From contig NZ_PYFX01000001.1 in assembly GCF_003020115.1 (NCBI RefSeq), positions 310,001-374,000 of the forward strand: a DNA stretch of 64,000 nucleotides. The letters are read 5' to 3'. The position numbers were made by a program, and so were the translations under genes. The notes below the pieces were generated by a model. The model was not told the DNA's origin and ran no database searches. It saw only the letters and a program-made list of their open reading frames with translations. The stretch is from Bradyrhizobium sp. MOS002. Lineage in GTDB: Bacteria > Pseudomonadota > Alphaproteobacteria > Rhizobiales > Xanthobacteraceae. Of this stretch, positions 11,586 through 19,406 are shown in pieces (position 1 is the stretch's first letter; each line of letters starts with the position of its first letter).

Positions 11586-11984
11586 ATGACGCTGGCGGAA
11601 TGGTGCGTTTTCGGGGCGCTGCTGCTCTATCTCTTAACGATCGTCTCGATCAAATGGATCAGATTTCGCGGCTTCGACAATTCGCGGCCGCGCGACCCCG
11701 CCTTCTTCGAGGACGCCATCGCGCAGCGCGCGCTCGGCGCGCACCAGAACGGCATCGAGACCTTTCCGTTCTTCGCCTTCGCGGTCCTGCTTGCCGAATA
11801 CAGGGAGTCGCCGCAGCGCCTGATCGACGAGCTCGCGGCGCTGTTCCTGATCGTGCGGATCGCCTATGTGCTGACCTATCTCGGCAACCGCCCGACGCTG
11901 CGCTCGATCCTCTGGAGCATCGGCTTTGCGATCAATCTCGGGATATTCTTCATGCCGGCGTTGAAGCAGTTTCTGCCGGTGTGA
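11586..11984 (+). CDS. MAPEG-family membrane protein
   Basis: 132 aa with about four hydrophobic segments (4-22, 60-78, 82-100, 108-130). The signature AIAQRALGAHQNGIETFPFFAFAVLLAE, broken here as AQRALGAHQNGIE then TFPFFAFAVLLAE, matches bacterial MAPEG proteins (Glu and Asn of the E-x-x-N-E type loop partly kept). MAPEG members use glutathione or related thiols; the bacterial substrate is unknown. AGGGGAGAG precedes the ATG. Ends in a convergent arrangement with the NicO gene, with palindromic family E between. Confidence 0.85.
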   Translation: MTLAEWCVFGALLLYLLTIVSIKWIRFRGFDNSRPRDPAFFEDAIAQRALGAHQNGIETFPFFAFAVLLAEYRESPQRLIDELAALFLIVRIAYVLTYLGNRPTLRSILWSIGFAINLGIFFMPALKQFLPV

Positions 11985-11996
11985 GTTCGTGAAACC

Positions 11997-12079
11997 GTAG
12001 CCCGGATGGAGCGAAGCGTAATCCGGGGTCCCTCCACGGCCGCACTGTCCCGGATTGCGCTTCGCTCCATCCGGGCTAC
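11997..12079. repeat. Palindromic repeat, family E
   Basis: GTAGCCCGGATGGAGCGAAG at the left is matched by its reverse complement on the right, ending GGATGG/CCATCCGGGCTAC. It sits between convergent MAPEG and NicO genes and may end both transcripts. Confidence 0.85.
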
Positions 12080-12091
12080 AACGCCTGCCGC

Positions 12092-13198
12092 TCAAAAACA
12101 CGTCGTCCGTTCGGCCGCGATGTAACCCAACATCAAGCCCGCGCCGAACAGCAGCACGAGGCCGGCGGCGGCGAATTCGATGCCGCGCATGAAAAGCGCG
12201 CCGCCGCCGTCGCGCCCGGCGCTCAGACGGGCGGCGATGTCCTTGGCGGAGACGGCGACCACGGCAATGGCCGCGACCGTGATCGCGGTGCCGAGCCCCA
12301 TCAGCAAGGTCGCGGCGATGCCGGCCCAGAACAGGCCTTGGGCCAACGCGAACACCAGCACCAGGATCGCGCCCGAACAGGGCCGGATGCCGACGGTCAG
12401 GATCGCGGCAAAGCCGCGTCCCCAGCCACCGGGGCCGGCGAGCTCGCTCGGCGTGGGGCCGTGGGAATGGCCGCAATGCTCGTCATGGACGTGGTCATGT
12501 TCGTGGTGATGATCGGCGTGGGCATGATCGTGGCCATGATGATCGTGCGCATCGTGGTGGTGGTGACCGTGATCATGATGGTCATGCGGCACGCCCGCGA
12601 TCGCCGGCACCGGCTGAGCCGCCTGGAGGGCACGGATGAAGGTGCGGCCCTTGACCCAGACCAGGCGCAGGCCGAACAGCGCGATCAGGGCGTAGCTTGC
12701 GATCTCGATCGCGCCTTCCGCCTTGCACATGGTCTTGGCGGTCGCATTCAGCACCCAGGCCGAGATGCCGACGATCAGGATCGCGACCAGCGACTGCATC
12801 AGCGCGGAGGCAAACGACAGCACAATGCCGCGCCACGCGGTCTCGCGATTGGCGACGAGATAAGAGGCGATCACCGCCTTGCCGTGACCCGGGCCAGCCG
12901 CGTGGAAGATGCCATAAGCGAACGAGATGAAGAGCAGCGTCCACACCGCCGAGCCGTCGGTTTTCGCCGCGCGGATCGTCGCCGACATCTGGCGATAGAA
13001 TTCCGATTGCTTGGCCAGCAACCAGCCGATGATGCCGTTGGCCTCGGGCTGGGCCGCTTGTGGCGAACGCGGCCCGCCGAACGGGTTCTGCGCAAGGAGA
13101 TCGTGGAGCGCCGCATCGGCCACGCCCACGACCAGCAGAGCGGCGGCGCAAGTGAGCAGCCCGCGCGCCACGGGCGTGAGTTGCGGCTTCAAGGGCAA
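12092..13198 (-). CDS. NicO/RcnA-type nickel-cobalt exporter with His-rich loop
   Basis: 368 aa from a TTG start (13198; another TTG at 13192 overlaps the upstream stop as TTGA). About six membrane segments are seen, with the family motif GIFHAAGPGHGKAVIASYL and a C-terminal GIRPCSGAILVLVFAL. Between them, residues about 208-250 form a very His/Asp-rich cytoplasmic or periplasmic loop with more than 20 His. NicO/RcnA members export Ni or Co. The gene overlaps the DUF1007 gene and is third in a coupled M3 peptidase - DUF1007 - NicO run. DUF1007/NicO pairing is common. Confidence 0.9.
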   Translation of the reverse strand: MPLKPQLTPVARGLLTCAAALLVVGVADAALHDLLAQNPFGGPRSPQAAQPEANGIIGWLLAKQSEFYRQMSATIRAAKTDGSAVWTLLFISFAYGIFHAAGPGHGKAVIASYLVANRETAWRGIVLSFASALMQSLVAILIVGISAWVLNATAKTMCKAEGAIEIASYALIALFGLRLVWVKGRTFIRALQAAQPVPAIAGVPHDHHDHGHHHHDAHDHHGHDHAHADHHHEHDHVHDEHCGHSHGPTPSELAGPGGWGRGFAAILTVGIRPCSGAILVLVFALAQGLFWAGIAATLLMGLGTAITVAAIAVVAVSAKDIAARLSAGRDGGGALFMRGIEFAAAGLVLLFGAGLMLGYIAAERTTCF

Positions 13199-13827
13199 TC
13201 CACCGTGATCTTGTTGGCGAACATCATGCCGAAATTGGTGTTCTCGCCGTTCATGAAGGTCTGCTCGTTGAGCTTCTGGGCGGTCGCCGTGCCGTCGCTC
13301 GGCCGGTCAAGTTTCATCTGGCAGCCGGCGGGCGCGCCGACCAGCTTGACCGGATTGTCCTTGGCCATCTGGAAGTCGATGAAGAAGGAGCGGTCGAACA
13401 CTTCGAGCACCAATTGCCTCGGTTTGATCGGGTTCTTCAGCGGCAGCGTGAAGTGCAGGGTCAGCACGGTATCCTTGTAGTCGAGGAAATAGTCGACCGG
13501 CTCCTGGAATCGCTCCTTCTTGCCGTCAGCTCGCGCGAAGGTGAAGTAGGCATATTCCTTCAGCGATTCGACATTGGTCTGCGCCAGCGGCCCGAGCTCC
13601 TCGCGCGTATAGGCGCCCTTGGTCTTGCTCTCGAGGCCCTGCACCGCATAGGCCGAGAACATGTCGTCGAAGGTCCAGGCGTGGCGCACGCCGGTGATGG
13701 TGCCGTCCTCGGCGTAGAGCAGCTCGCTCGTCGCCGTGATCCAGACATGTGGATGTGCGCTCGCTGCGCCTGCCGCGAGCGACAGGCCGACGGCGAGCAG
13801 CCATCCGAACAGGGCACGCATGCCCAT
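13189..13827 (-). CDS. DUF1007 family exported protein
   Basis: 212 aa. A clear signal peptide (LFGWLLAVGLSLAAGAASA) ends just before HPHVWITATSELLY, the DUF1007 hallmark; the mature N-terminal His residues could bind metal. The stop overlaps the TTG start of the NicO gene and its own ATG overlaps the upstream M3 peptidase stop as TGATG. DUF1007 proteins are regularly encoded beside NicO/RcnA exporters and are inferred periplasmic partners; no biochemical function is established to my knowledge. Confidence 0.9.
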   Translation of the reverse strand: MGMRALFGWLLAVGLSLAAGAASAHPHVWITATSELLYAEDGTITGVRHAWTFDDMFSAYAVQGLESKTKGAYTREELGPLAQTNVESLKEYAYFTFARADGKKERFQEPVDYFLDYKDTVLTLHFTLPLKNPIKPRQLVLEVFDRSFFIDFQMAKDNPVKLVGAPAGCQMKLDRPSDGTATAQKLNEQTFMNGENTNFGMMFANKITVDCP

Positions 13828-15908
13828 CAGGCCGCCTTCGGAGCGTCGAGCAGGCCGCGACGGCGCAAGAGCGCGTCCGGCTCCGGCGGCCGGCCGCGGA
13901 AGGCCTCATAGGCGGCTTCCGGATCGACCGATCCGCCGCTCGAGTAGATGTCGTCGTGCAGGCGTTTTGCGACGGCGGGATCGAAGATGTCGCCGGCCTC
14001 CTCGAACGCACCGAAGGCGTCGGCGTCCATCACCTCCGACCACATGTAGCTGTAATAGCCGGCGGCATAATGATCACCGGTGAAGATGTGACCGAATTGC
14101 GTCGGACGGTGACGCAGCGAAATCTCCTCGGGCATGCCGATCTTTTCCAGCTCCTTCTTCTCGAAGGCGCGGACATCCTGCGTGGCGGAGGCCGGCTGGG
14201 TGTGGAATTCGAGATCGATCAGCGCCGAGGAGACGAACTCGACGGTGGCAAAACCCTGGTTGAATTTTCGCGCGGCCAGGAACCGTTGCAGCAGATCATC
14301 CGGAAGAGGCTCGCCGGTCTGGTAGTGGCGCGCGAACTGCTGCAGCACCTCCGGGCGCTCCTGCCAGTGCTCGTAGAGCTGCGAGGGCAATTCGACGAAG
14401 TCGGTGAACACTGATGTGCCCGACAGCGAGGGATAGGTCACGTTGGAGAGCATGCCGTGCAGGCCATGGCCGAACTCATGGAACAGGGTGCGGGCGTCGT
14501 CCGGCGACAGCAGCGAGGGTTCCCCATCCGCGCCCTTGGAGAAGTTGCAGATGTTGAGGATCAGCGGCGCGACCTCGCCGTCGAGCTTCTGCTGGTCGCG
14601 CAACGAGGTCATCCAGGCGCCGGAGCGCTTCGACGGCCGGGCGAAGTAGTCGCCATAAAACAGCGCCTTGTGCTTGCCGTCCCGCCCCTTCATTTCCCAG
14701 ACGCGGACGTCCGGATGCCAGACCGGCACGTCTTTGCGCTCCTCGAAGGTGACGCCGAACAGGCGCGTGGCGCAGTCGAAGGCGGCGGCGATCATGTGAT
14801 CGAGCGCGAGATACGGCTTGATCGCGGCATCGTCGAAATTGGCGCGCTGAAGGCGCAGCTTTTCGGCATAGAAGCGCCAGTCCCAAGGCGCGAGCTTGAA
14901 ATTGCCGCCCTCCTCCGTGATCAGCACCTGCATGTCGTCGCGGTCTGCGAGCGCCCGCGCCCGCGCCGGCTTCCAGACCCGCTCCAGAAGGCCGCGCACC
15001 GCTTCCGGCGTCTTGGCCATGGAATCCTCGAGCCGGTAGGCCGCGAAGGTCGGGTAACCCAGGAGATTGGCGCTCTCCTCGCGCAGCTTCAGGACCTCGA
15101 CGATGGTCGTGTTGTTGTCGTTGGAATTGCCGTTGTCGCCCCGCGCGGTGAAGGCCTTGTAGACCTTCTCGCGCAGGTCACGCCGGGCCGAGCTCTTCAG
15201 GAACTGTTCGACCGACGAGCGCGACAGCGTCACGATGGCCTTGCCGGCCATGCCGCGTTCTTCTGCCGCAGCCTTGGCGCTGGCGACAAAACTCTCCGGC
15301 AGGCCCTGGCGGTCGGCTTCGCCGAGCTCCATGAACCATTCCTGCTCGTCGCCGAGCAGATGATGACTGAAGCTGGTGCCGAGCTGGGCGAGCTTCTCGT
15401 TGATCTCCGCCATCCGCGTCTTGGCCTCTTCGGAGAGGCCGGCGCCGGAGCGGTGGAAGCGGGTGTAGGTGCGCTCGAGCAGGCGGAGCTGTTCCGGTGT
15501 CAGACCGAGATTGGCGCGGTTCTCGTGCAGCTGGGCGCTGCGGCCAAACAGCACGGCGTTCATCATGATCGGATTCCAGTGCCGCGCCATCCGCAAGGAA
15601 ACCTCCTTGTCGATCTCCAGGATGGCCGGGTTGGAATGCGCCGAGACGAGGTCGTAGAAGACCGACGCGACCTTGCTGAGCAGCTTGCCCGAGCGCTCCA
15701 GCGCCGTGATGGTGTTGGCGAAGTCGGCCGCGGTCGGGTCGTTGGTGATAGCTGCGATCTCGGCGGAGTGGTCGGCGAAAGCCTGTTCAAAGGCCGGGAG
15801 GAAGTGCTCCGGCTTGATCTCGTCGAAGGGCGGGGTCGCAAATGGCGTCACCCACGCCTTCAACAGCGGGTTGGTCTCTGAGTCCGTAGTTTGGCGGGGG
15901 TCTGACAT
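13827..15908 (-). CDS. M3 family metallopeptidase (oligopeptidase A / peptidyl-dipeptidase type)
   Basis: 693 aa from the ATG at 15908 (MSDPRQTTD); the frame stays open upstream but that part has no family likeness. The zinc-binding motif HEFGHGLHG lies at about residue 475 with the downstream glutamate in FVELPSQLYEHW. N-terminal FDEIKPEHFLPAFEQAF is also typical. It is a cytoplasmic oligopeptide-degrading enzyme; I cannot separate PrlC from Dcp by eye. The stop overlaps the DUF1007 start (TGATG), so translation is coupled, although a functional link with nickel export is unclear. Confidence 0.93.
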   Translation of the reverse strand: MSDPRQTTDSETNPLLKAWVTPFATPPFDEIKPEHFLPAFEQAFADHSAEIAAITNDPTAADFANTITALERSGKLLSKVASVFYDLVSAHSNPAILEIDKEVSLRMARHWNPIMMNAVLFGRSAQLHENRANLGLTPEQLRLLERTYTRFHRSGAGLSEEAKTRMAEINEKLAQLGTSFSHHLLGDEQEWFMELGEADRQGLPESFVASAKAAAEERGMAGKAIVTLSRSSVEQFLKSSARRDLREKVYKAFTARGDNGNSNDNNTTIVEVLKLREESANLLGYPTFAAYRLEDSMAKTPEAVRGLLERVWKPARARALADRDDMQVLITEEGGNFKLAPWDWRFYAEKLRLQRANFDDAAIKPYLALDHMIAAAFDCATRLFGVTFEERKDVPVWHPDVRVWEMKGRDGKHKALFYGDYFARPSKRSGAWMTSLRDQQKLDGEVAPLILNICNFSKGADGEPSLLSPDDARTLFHEFGHGLHGMLSNVTYPSLSGTSVFTDFVELPSQLYEHWQERPEVLQQFARHYQTGEPLPDDLLQRFLAARKFNQGFATVEFVSSALIDLEFHTQPASATQDVRAFEKKELEKIGMPEEISLRHRPTQFGHIFTGDHYAAGYYSYMWSEVMDADAFGAFEEAGDIFDPAVAKRLHDDIYSSGGSVDPEAAYEAFRGRPPEPDALLRRRGLLDAPKAA

Positions 15909-16044
15909 CGCAAGTCTCGATTTTGTGGCTCGATTGTTGCGGCCAGCTATAGCACGCGATGGGGCTTTTTTGGGCCATTTGCCCTTGCTCCCGGCTGCCT
16001 TTTCGGGGAGATTGCGGCCCTCCAAGCCTAGGACCCCTGAGCTC

Positions 16045-16299
16045 ATGAACGCGACCTCCTCGTCTTCCCGTCGGATCGTCTGGCCGAGCGTCATCACCGT
16101 CGTCAGCGCCGCCATCCTGATCGGCGCCGAGGTGTTCGGCGCGGCGTTTGCCGGCGGCTGGGCGCTCGCGATCCTGTTCGGGCTCGGCGAGCAGGGCACG
16201 CACATCCTTCAGGCCGCGCTGTTCGCGCTCGGCGTGCTCGTGATGACCGCCTTCATCCGCGCCGCTCAGCGCGTCGAGCCGTTCACGAAGCGCGGCTGA
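16045..16299 (+). CDS. Small two-helix membrane protein, unknown
   Basis: 84 aa. Two hydrophobic segments (about 12-50 as one long or two short helices, and 55-73) with a basic C-terminus (RAAQRVEPFTKRG). No family recognised. It is divergent from the M3 peptidase gene with 136 bp between. The start ATG at 16045 is chosen because upstream in-frame codons overlap the peptidase gene in antisense. No good ribosome site is seen. Confidence 0.6.
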   Translation: MNATSSSSRRIVWPSVITVVSAAILIGAEVFGAAFAGGWALAILFGLGEQGTHILQAALFALGVLVMTAFIRAAQRVEPFTKRG

Positions 16300-16424
16300 A
16301 GCACGTACGCGCGCGAGTGACGCGCGCCGCACCGAAAACTTAACGCGCGTTCATCTTTCGCGTCGCTCGCGCAACACTGCGCAAGCAGATGTTAGGCAAT
16401 TCTGTTCGCAGCCTAAAAAATCTC

Positions 16425-16452
16425 TTGCGAAGCAGAGTCAAAACACTTATGT
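16425..16452 (+). promoter_or_regulatory. Possible promoter for the ornithine decarboxylase leader
   Basis: TTGCGA at 16425-16430 and TTATGT at 16447-16452 with 16 bp between, in the most A/T-rich part of the gap, just ahead of the structured leader. Weak match only. Confidence 0.3.
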
Positions 16453-16454
16453 GC

Positions 16455-16960
16455 GGATTGCCCAATTTCGCACGTGCCTGTGGTCGTGTGTCAGTCGGTA
16501 GGTATCCGGACAAGAGGCCGGACAGCCGCCAAGGGGTGAAGAAGCCGAGGGGCTCTTCGGAAGTGCGGAAGTCGGAAGGCTCATAGCCGGAAGACGAAAG
16601 CAAACCCGGAGCGTCCAGCATCTCTCTCAAAGAGATGCCTTGTCGAAGGTGACTTTGCTCTTTGCAACCGTGACTGGCAGCCGGAGGCGAACCGGCGCAC
16701 CCCGCTCTCAACGGGGGACGCGACTTAAAGCAACGACGGATCGGGCTTTTTTGGTCTCTACCGGCAGTCCAACGCCGGCGCGGGCTACTGAAAAGGCTTG
16801 TCCTTCATTGCCAGGTGTGCGGGCGGGAACATTCCCAACCAATCCACGGCAGCACAGTCTGATGTGAGTCTTTGGCTCGTCGCGCCTCCATCGCGCGATC
16901 TGGCCGGAGCGCTCTTATCCGACGTCATTTTTTGAACGGATCCCCGTCGCTGGGCCGTTT
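16455..16960 (+). ncRNA. Structured 5' leader of ornithine decarboxylase (speF-type motif)
   Basis: A 670-bp non-coding gap precedes the decarboxylase. It contains several strong local hairpins: TCCGG/CCGGA at 16505-16522, an 8-bp GCATCTCT/AGAGATGC stem at 16618-16638, GCCGG/CCGGC at 16680-16696 and CCCCG/CGGGG at 16700-16716, then a T-run (GGGCTTTTTT) at 16743-16752. A conserved RNA motif called speF is known upstream of ornithine decarboxylase genes in alphaproteobacteria; position and style fit, but I could not run a covariance search. Borders are approximate. It would control polyamine synthesis in cis. Confidence 0.6.
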
Positions 16961-16971
16961 GGGAGAGTGCT

Positions 16972-18114
16972 ATGACCGACCGTATCCAGGAATTCCTGCG
17001 CAACCGCCGCAGCGAGGGCCTCGACACCGAACCGTGCCTCGTCGTCGACCTCGAAGTCGTGCGCGACAATTACCAGACCTTTGCCAAGGCGCTGCCCGAC
17101 AGCCGCGTGTTCTATGCCGTCAAGGCGAACCCGGCGCCGGAAGTGCTGGCTTTGCTCGCCTCGATGGGCTCCTGCTTCGACACCGCGACGGTCGCCGAGA
17201 TCGAGATGGCGCTGGCCGCCGGTGCGACGCCCGACCGCATCTCCTTCGGCAACACGATCAAGAAGGAGCGCGACATCGCGCGCGCCTTCGCGCTCGGCAT
17301 TCGGCTGTTCGCGGTCGATTGCACCGCCGAGGTCGAGAAGGTCGCCCGTGCCGCGCCCGGCGCAAAGGTGTTCTGCCGCATCCTCTATGACTGCGCCGGC
17401 GCCGAATGGCCGCTGTCGCGCAAGTTCGGCTGCGATCCGGAGATGGCCGTCGACGTGCTCGACGTTGCCAAGCGTCTGGGCCTGGAGCCGTGCGGCATCT
17501 CCTTCCATGTCGGCTCGCAGCAGCGCAAGGTGAAGGCGTGGGACCGTGCGCTGGCGATGGCCTCGCAGGTGTTCCGCGACTGCGCCGAGCGCGGCATCAA
17601 CCTGACCATGGTCAACATGGGCGGCGGTTTCCCGACCAAGTACCTGAAGGACGTGCCGCCGGTGGTGACCTACGGGCGCTCGATCTTCCGCGCGCTGCGC
17701 AAGCACTTCGGCAACCAGATTCCGGAGACCATCATCGAGCCGGGCCGCGGCATGGTGGGCAACGCCGGTATCATCGAGTCCGAGGTCGTGCTCATCTCGA
17801 AGAAGAGCGACGAGGACGAGGTGCGCTGGGTCTATCTGGACATCGGCAAATTCGGCGGCCTCGCCGAGACGATGGACGAGTCGATCCGTTACGCCATCCG
17901 CACTCCGCATGACGGCGCGGACATGACGCCGTGCGTGCTCGCGGGCCCGACCTGCGACAGCGCCGACGTGCTGTACGAGAAGAACCCGTATCCGCTTCCG
18001 GTGACGCTCGAGATCGGCGACAAGCTGCTGATCGAAGGCACCGGGGCCTATACGTCGACCTACTCGGCGGTGGCGTTCAACGGCATCCCGCCGCTGAAGA
18101 CCTATCACATCTGA
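16972..18114 (+). CDS. odc: Type III PLP-dependent ornithine/lysine decarboxylase
   Basis: 380 aa, of the alanine-racemase-fold decarboxylases. It converts ornithine (possibly also lysine) to putrescine (cadaverine). PLP Lys51 lies in FYAVKANP; HVGS at 179-182, the GGGFP phosphate loop at 217-221, EPGR at 256-259 and the catalytic Cys328 in GPTCDSAD are all present. The ATG has GGGAGAG seven bases upstream. It is preceded by a long structured leader and followed by a hairpin terminator, so it is probably transcribed alone. With the homospermidine synthase 1.3 kb downstream it forms a putrescine-to-homospermidine route. Confidence 0.95.
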   Translation: MTDRIQEFLRNRRSEGLDTEPCLVVDLEVVRDNYQTFAKALPDSRVFYAVKANPAPEVLALLASMGSCFDTATVAEIEMALAAGATPDRISFGNTIKKERDIARAFALGIRLFAVDCTAEVEKVARAAPGAKVFCRILYDCAGAEWPLSRKFGCDPEMAVDVLDVAKRLGLEPCGISFHVGSQQRKVKAWDRALAMASQVFRDCAERGINLTMVNMGGGFPTKYLKDVPPVVTYGRSIFRALRKHFGNQIPETIIEPGRGMVGNAGIIESEVVLISKKSDEDEVRWVYLDIGKFGGLAETMDESIRYAIRTPHDGADMTPCVLAGPTCDSADVLYEKNPYPLPVTLEIGDKLLIEGTGAYTSTYSAVAFNGIPPLKTYHI

Positions 18115-18144
18115 TCGCCTCTCTTTCTGAGGCCTGACGAACCC

Positions 18145-18166
18145 GGGAGCCGGCTTGCCGGCTCCC
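18145..18166 (+). terminator. Hairpin after ornithine decarboxylase
   Basis: GGGAGCCGGC / GCCGGCTCCC, ten perfect base pairs around TT, 31 bp after the stop. The following sequence is only moderately T-rich, so it may be Rho-independent or a 3' stabilising stem. Confidence 0.7.
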
Positions 18167-18246
18167 TCCCTGACATTTCGATTTCTGACGACGCCTTGGA
18201 CCGGCGTGCTTTGCGCACGTCCGTTTCAAGCGGGGACTGACGCGCC

Positions 18247-18834
18247 ATGACTGCTCTTCGGAAGACACAGGTTGCCCCCACCTCGAAAGCTGCTCCGTTC
18301 GCGATCCGCAGCGAGCGTGCTGCCGACGTTGCGATGCGTGAAGCGCTGCTCGATGCGTCCTTTGGCGAGAACCGTCATGGCCGCACCTGTCAGCGCCTGC
18401 GTGACGGACGCGCACCCGCTGCCGGCCTTGCGCTGGCTGCGATGCGCGAGGGGAAGCTCGTGGGAACCGTGCGGCTGTGGCACGTCAGCGCCGGAGGCAG
18501 GCCCGCTCTGGTCCTCGGACCGTTGGCGGTGGATCCTGCCTGCCGCGAGCTCGGGATCGGCGCCGCGCTGATGCAACAAGCGCTGGCTGCCGCCCGGGCG
18601 CGCGGGCATGCCGCCGTGATCCTGCTCGGCGATGCCCCCTATTACGCCCGCTTCGGCTTCTCGGCTGCCAACACCGGCGCGCTGTCGCTGCCCGGCCCGT
18701 TCGAGCGCGACCGCCTGCTGGCGATCGAATTCCAGGCTGGTGCGCTGGACGGCGCCGCCGGGATGATCGTCCCGACTGGCGCGGCCCTGCCCAAACGGAG
18801 GGTAGTTCGCGGCCTCGAGGCGCACGCGGCCTAA
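18247..18834 (+). CDS. GNAT-family N-acetyltransferase (YhbS-like)
   Basis: 195 aa. The GNAT core is visible: LVGTVRLWHV, then LGPLAVDPACRELGIGAALMQQAL, which holds the acetyl-CoA loop (R/Q-x-x-G-x-G/A as RELGIGA), and APYYARFGFSAAN typical of the YhbS subgroup. Acceptor unknown. Its place between ornithine decarboxylase and homospermidine synthase raises polyamine acetylation as a possibility, but nothing in the sequence shows it. Confidence 0.85.
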   Translation: MTALRKTQVAPTSKAAPFAIRSERAADVAMREALLDASFGENRHGRTCQRLRDGRAPAAGLALAAMREGKLVGTVRLWHVSAGGRPALVLGPLAVDPACRELGIGAALMQQALAAARARGHAAVILLGDAPYYARFGFSAANTGALSLPGPFERDRLLAIEFQAGALDGAAGMIVPTGAALPKRRVVRGLEAHAA

Positions 18835-18968
18835 GGGATTGCCATGATGGCGACGACCAAAGCCGCGAACCGCGGCGAAGCCCGCGCGTGCCCATTCCTT
18901 TAGGGTTGCGCGGGCCTGAGAAACGCCCTTTAACCCGCCAAACACCCCTTCAGTCGAGGCCCACGACC

Positions 18969-19358
18969 ATGTCCCGCCGCCTGATCTCCACCGGCTCTCC
19001 CCTCGAGAAGACCGTCGGCTACAGCCGTGCCGTGATCGACGGCGATTTCGCCTTCGTCGCGGGAACCACCGGCTACGACTACACCACGATGACGATGCCG
19101 GCAGATGTCACGAGCCAGTCACGCAACTGCTTCAAGACCATCGAAGCAGCCCTGAAGGAGGGCGGCTTCGAGATGGCCGATATCGTCCGTGCGACCTATT
19201 ACGTCACCGACGCCAGCTACATCGATGCCCACTTCGCCGTCTGCGGCGAGGTTCTCGGCGATATCAGGCCGGCTGCGACGTTGCTGGTCGTCTCCGCCCT
19301 CGCCAAGCCCGAGATGAAGGTCGAGATCGAAGTCACCGCCAAGCGCCGCAGCGCCTGA
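18969..19358 (+). CDS. Rid/YjgF/UK114-family protein lacking the RidA arginine
   Basis: 129 aa, one Rid domain. GSPLEKTVGYSRAV, FVAGTTG and MADIVRATYYVTD are family marks. In true RidA imine deaminases the loop before the last strands reads PAR; here it is DIRPAATLLVV, so the key Arg is Ala. This places it in another Rid subgroup and makes 2-aminoacrylate deamination unlikely. It lies 48 bp before the homospermidine synthase ATG and is probably cotranscribed, suggesting a role near polyamine or imine chemistry (homospermidine synthesis passes through imine intermediates). That link is inference. Confidence 0.88.
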   Translation: MSRRLISTGSPLEKTVGYSRAVIDGDFAFVAGTTGYDYTTMTMPADVTSQSRNCFKTIEAALKEGGFEMADIVRATYYVTDASYIDAHFAVCGEVLGDIRPAATLLVVSALAKPEMKVEIEVTAKRRSA

Positions 19359-19406
19359 TCCATCCCTCACCATTTGTTCGCCAGCACGTTCCGGAGAAAC
19401 CATCCC

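Noticed and set aside
12338..13480. Plus-strand frame with Met/Val-rich stretch opposite the NicO His loop
   Set aside because: The apparent hydrophobic run is just the complement of CAT/CAC His codons.
14457..15881. 474-codon plus-strand frame opposite the M3 peptidase
   Set aside because: Peptidase motifs are on the minus strand; the plus frame shows no domain.
16389..16586. 65-codon frame in the odc leader as a possible leader peptide
   Set aside because: No ribosome site, overlaps leader stems, and no ornithine-related codon pattern. RNA structure explains the region better.
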